Assembly (NCBI RefSeq): GCF_020179385.1
Contig: NZ_JAIBLJ010000005.1
Location: 62,001-126,000, forward strand
Direction of reading: 5' to 3'
Length of the DNA: 64,000 nucleotides
From: Alkalihalobacillus sp. YIM B00296
GTDB taxonomy: Bacteria; Bacillota; Bacilli; Bacillales; Fictibacillaceae
The notes under the pieces are model-generated. The model worked only from the letters and a program-made list of their open reading frames with translations, was not told where the DNA came from and did not search any database. This document shows, one piece after another, positions 61,347-64,000 of this stretch (within the stretch, counting starts at the first letter, position 1; each line of letters starts with the position of its first letter). Position numbers and translations under genes: made by a program.

Positions 61347-61456
61347 GGTATTCACTGCAAATATAATGGTAAACAGTTCGAAAATATTGGTAAAAGCTTT
61401 AATATTATTGGTAAAGCCCGATAATATATTGGTAACACCCAAAATTGTATTGGTAA
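61347..61456. repeat. Exact-period 21-bp tandem repeat cluster
   Basis: GGTA occurs at 61347, 61368, 61389, 61410, 61431 and 61452, exactly 21 bp apart, each in an ATATTGGTAAA-like unit with a variable remainder. Six units, in the gap between the ABC genes and clpE. Confidence 0.85.
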
Positions 61457-61459
61457 AAT

Positions 61460-61491
61460 CTAAAAATGGGAAGAGCCTGTCAGCTCTTCCC
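61460..61491 (-). terminator. clpE terminator
   Basis: GGGAAGAGC / GCTCTTCCC perfect 9-bp stem (61468-61491); minus strand continues ATTTTTAG. Confidence 0.85.
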
Positions 61492-61500
61492 TTCTGTTCG

Positions 61501-63624
61501 TCATCCTTTTTGGACAACGATTTCGTCATCGATATAATCAACTTTGATCTTAGTAATATTTTCTTCATCCAGTAGTAGATCAGCAATGCCGTCTTCCACT
61601 TTTTCTTGAAGGACACGTCGGATTGGACGTGCTCCGAAACGAGGATCGTAACCGAGATGGACGATTTGTTTCTTCGCTTCTTCTGTCACATCGATTACAC
61701 GGCCATTTTCCTTCACCATTCCACGGATATCATCCAGCATCAAATCAACAATTTGAACAAGATGTTCTTCATTCAACTCGTTGAATTGGATGATCGTATC
61801 AAAACGGTTCAAGAATTCTGGCTTGAAGTAGTCACCAAGATTTTCAAGGATGGAGATCGCTTCTGTTTCTCTGTTTTCGAATCCGACCTTGATTTTCTTG
61901 ACTCCTGTACCAGCGTTACTTGTCATGATGATGACGGTGTCTTTGAAGCTGACTGTACGCCCTTGACTGTCAGTCAGTCGGCCATCTTCCATGATTTGAA
62001 GGAACATGTGCTGGACATCCGGGTGCGCTTTCTCAATCTCATCCAACAGAATGATGCTGTAAGGATTTCTACGCACGCGTTCTGTCAACTGTCCGGCTTC
62101 ATCATGTCCGACATAACCTGGTGGCGAACCGATTAGTTTGGAGACAGAATGTTTTTCCATATACTCACTCATATCCAGACGGAGCATAGCATCCTTGGAG
62201 CCAAACAGTTCTTCTGCAAGTGTCTTCGTCAGTTCGGTTTTACCTACACCAGTCGGCCCGACGAAAAGGAATGAACCGATCGGACGGACCTTTGATTTCA
62301 GCCCTGCACGGCTTCGGCGGATTGCTTTAGCCACTTTTTGCACGGCTTCTTCCTGTCCGATGACACTTGAACCGAGGCGATCCGCAAAATTCTTCAGCTT
62401 GTTTTGCTCTTCATTTTGAAGTTTACGCACTGGAATTCCAGTTTTCTCTTCAACGATCCATTGGATATCTTCAAGTTCGACCCTAGGTTTTTCTTCAGTA
62501 GCTGTTGTTGTCTTTTCTTGCAGTTTCAACTCTTCATCACGAAGTTTAGCCGCACGTTCATAATCCTCTTGTCGAGTTGCTTCCTCTTTTTCCTTTGCAA
62601 TGGCTGTAAGCCGTTCTTCAATGTCTTCTGAAGTTGTCATACCTGCATGCTTCAAGTTCATTTTAGAACCGGCTTCATCCATAAGGTCAATCGCTTTATC
62701 TGGAAGGAACCGATCCTGGATGTATCGTTGGGATAATGTTACACATGCTTGAAGTGCTTCGTCTGTGTATCGGATATCATGATATTGTTCATATTTTTCT
62801 TTTAATCCTTTTAAAATCTCCACGGCTTCATCGATTGTCGGTTCTTTTACCATGACCGGTTGGAAACGGCGTTCGAGTGCCGCATCCTTTTCGATTTGGC
62901 GGTACTCTTTCAATGTCGTCGCACCGACAAGTTGAAGTTCCCCGCGGGCAAGAGCTGGTTTCAAGATGTTCCCTGCATCCATGGAACCTTCAGCTGAACC
63001 TGCTCCTACCAATAGATGGATCTCATCGACGAAAAGGATGACGTTCTTACGTTGTTGCACTTCAGAAATCAATTGTTTCATACGTTCTTCAAATTGGCCA
63101 CGGATACCTGTATTGGCAACAAGGGAAGAAACATCCAACAAGTATACCTGTTTATTGAGAAGCTTCTTAGGTGCATCTTGTTCAGCGATTTTCAAAGCAA
63201 GTCCTTCCGCAATCGCTGTTTTACCTACACCTGGCTCACCGATCAGTACGGGATTGTTTTTATTTCGACGGTTCAGAATTTCGATGACTCGATTCACTTC
63301 CTTATCCCGACCGATGACCGGATCGATCAATCCAGCTTTAGCTGCATCGGTAAGGTTACGTCCCAGATCATCAAGAAGGCCGCCTTGACCGCGTTTTCCT
63401 GCAGTGCTTTGGCCCGCTTGCCGTTCATCATTCTGCCTCATGAAATCCTCCATATTAAAGCCCATCGGATTGTGGCCGAAACCATCCAAGCCGCTCGGTT
63501 GCTTCATTTCATTTTGGATTTCTTTATAACATGCAGGGCAGAGACGTAGTTGTTTTGTAATTCCATTTATGTGAAGAGTCATTCTTACATTGGCTTCGTT
63601 TACTTGACATTTTTGACAACGCAT
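61501..63624 (-). CDS. clpE: ATP-dependent Clp protease ATP-binding subunit ClpE
   Basis: This 707-residue Hsp100 unfoldase pairs with ClpP. The N-terminal zinc finger has C3/C6 and C29/C32 ([20 protein letters not shown]), diagnostic of ClpE. It has two AAA+ modules: Walker A GEPGVGKT (about residue 120) and GPTGVGKT (about 455), Walker B LFVDEIH and [17 protein letters not shown]-type linker ([15 protein letters not shown]) lies between them. It degrades misfolded proteins and CtsR in heat stress. Two CtsR boxes precede it. Confidence 0.97.
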   Translation of the reverse strand: MRCQKCQVNEANVRMTLHINGITKQLRLCPACYKEIQNEMKQPSGLDGFGHNPMGFNMEDFMRQNDERQAGQSTAGKRGQGGLLDDLGRNLTDAAKAGLIDPVIGRDKEVNRVIEILNRRNKNNPVLIGEPGVGKTAIAEGLALKIAEQDAPKKLLNKQVYLLDVSSLVANTGIRGQFEERMKQLISEVQQRKNVILFVDEIHLLVGAGSAEGSMDAGNILKPALARGELQLVGATTLKEYRQIEKDAALERRFQPVMVKEPTIDEAVEILKGLKEKYEQYHDIRYTDEALQACVTLSQRYIQDRFLPDKAIDLMDEAGSKMNLKHAGMTTSEDIEERLTAIAKEKEEATRQEDYERAAKLRDEELKLQEKTTTATEEKPRVELEDIQWIVEEKTGIPVRKLQNEEQNKLKNFADRLGSSVIGQEEAVQKVAKAIRRSRAGLKSKVRPIGSFLFVGPTGVGKTELTKTLAEELFGSKDAMLRLDMSEYMEKHSVSKLIGSPPGYVGHDEAGQLTERVRRNPYSIILLDEIEKAHPDVQHMFLQIMEDGRLTDSQGRTVSFKDTVIIMTSNAGTGVKKIKVGFENRETEAISILENLGDYFKPEFLNRFDTIIQFNELNEEHLVQIVDLMLDDIRGMVKENGRVIDVTEEAKKQIVHLGYDPRFGARPIRRVLQEKVEDGIADLLLDEENITKIKVDYIDDEIVVQKG

Positions 63625-63673
63625 ATCAATGACCTCCTTTTAATAATAAGAATCTTTTTTCATCAAAGTTGAC

Positions 63674-63728
63674 TTTGACTATCTTTGACCTTTAACTATA
63701 GTATAATTTGACCTTAATTGACTTTCAA
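63674..63728 (-). promoter_or_regulatory. clpE promoter with two CtsR operators
   Basis: On the minus strand TTGAAA (63728-63723), a 17-bp spacer and TATACT (63705-63700) form the promoter. CtsR boxes are AGGTCAAAGATAGTCAAAG (63691-63673), a near-perfect heptad direct repeat, and AGTCAATTAAGGTCAAA overlapping the spacer. Repression is relieved on heat or protein stress. Confidence 0.88.
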
Positions 63729-64000
63729 GTATTTTGTTTTAAAATTTTCCCATCCATTCATTTGGTTTTAGAGGATAACAGATGCATCTATATGTTTCAA
63801 AGGAAATGATTAAGAAGAGTTTTGATTGCCCGCCATTCACGAGTATAATTTTTGAATTTGTTTCCGAAGAAGTGGCTGGTGATCAGCATGCACTGTAGTA
63901 AGTGGGCATACTGAATAAAAAATCAAGCGGATGTGCGAGATAATCGGAAAAATCAACCTGTTTTTAACTCTAATTGGGAGGCATACAGGGGCTGGCCATC
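63729..64000. other. End region upstream of clpE, no firm gene
   Basis: A 38-codon frame at 63782-63898 starts ATGCATCTATATG behind GAGGATAACAG, encoding MHLYVSKEMIKKSFDCPPF and a hydrophobic middle. It may be a small gene or a broken one. The remainder to 64000 shows nothing I can support. Confidence 0.3.

Overview
The window is chromosomal DNA of a spore-forming, low-GC Bacillaceae bacterium. The evidence is an alpha/beta-type small acid-soluble spore protein, a YjcZ-like Gly/Tyr-rich spore peptide, a YtvI-like sporulation membrane protein, the KipI/KipA/KipR set, ClpE under CtsR boxes, a Zur box, nadBCA divergent from nifS, frequent TTG/GTG starts and strong GGAGG ribosome binding sites. 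Genus and species cannot be fixed from the sequence alone. No rRNA, tRNA, CRISPR array, prophage or plasmid functions were found.

Layout. 1-4.2 kb: end of an MFS gene, a broken epimerase, a terpenoid-cyclase-fold protein, a YczE-type membrane protein and a heavily decayed PaaI-type thioesterase. 4.2-9 kb: nadB-nadC-nadA divergent from nifS, sharing a GTGTC-TT-GACAC palindrome typical of NiaR/NadR sites. 9-14 kb: sulfotransferase, AI-2E-family permease, four-PAS histidine kinase. 14-17 kb: MarR plus 14-TM MFS pump, then a structured non-coding stretch with its own terminator and a 37-residue membrane peptide. 17.7-24 kb: betaine transporter, APH-like kinase, SASP, M32 carboxypeptidase, modAB. 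24-30.7 kb: a seven-gene minus-strand operon (kipR-pxpB-pxpC-pxpA-ycsG-ycsI-NCS2 permease) for 5-oxoproline use. 31-35.5 kb: SMR exporter, DinB protein and a Zur-controlled znuA / DUF318 permease / TIGR03943 operon without znuBC. 36-46 kb: many small stress and accessory genes (GNATs, VOC proteins, an ECF sigma factor, sirtuin, spore peptides), several broken. 46.5-50.2 kb: 3-hydroxybutyrate dehydrogenase, GntP permease and a sigma-54 activator, with a good -24/-12 promoter and palindromic activator sites. 50.4-56.8 kb: secreted duplicated helical protein, GNAT, HpaB-type hydroxylase, kinase, SDR. 56.8-58.5 kb: an IS110-family element with a long structured 3' non-coding region, a candidate bridge RNA. 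58.6-64 kb: EamA transporter, a broken ABC exporter and clpE.

Two genome-scale features stand out. First, at least eight genes carry frameshifts, stops or truncations (epimerase, thioesterase, VOC protein, ferritin-like protein, polysaccharide deacetylase, histidine phosphatase, and both halves of an ABC exporter). This means either active decay or a share of sequencing indels. Second, intergenic spaces hold several repeat families: composite TIR-bearing miniature elements, paired GGTGCCTGGCACC inverted repeats, and clusters of 20-21-bp degenerate tandem repeats whose unit differs from cluster to cluster.
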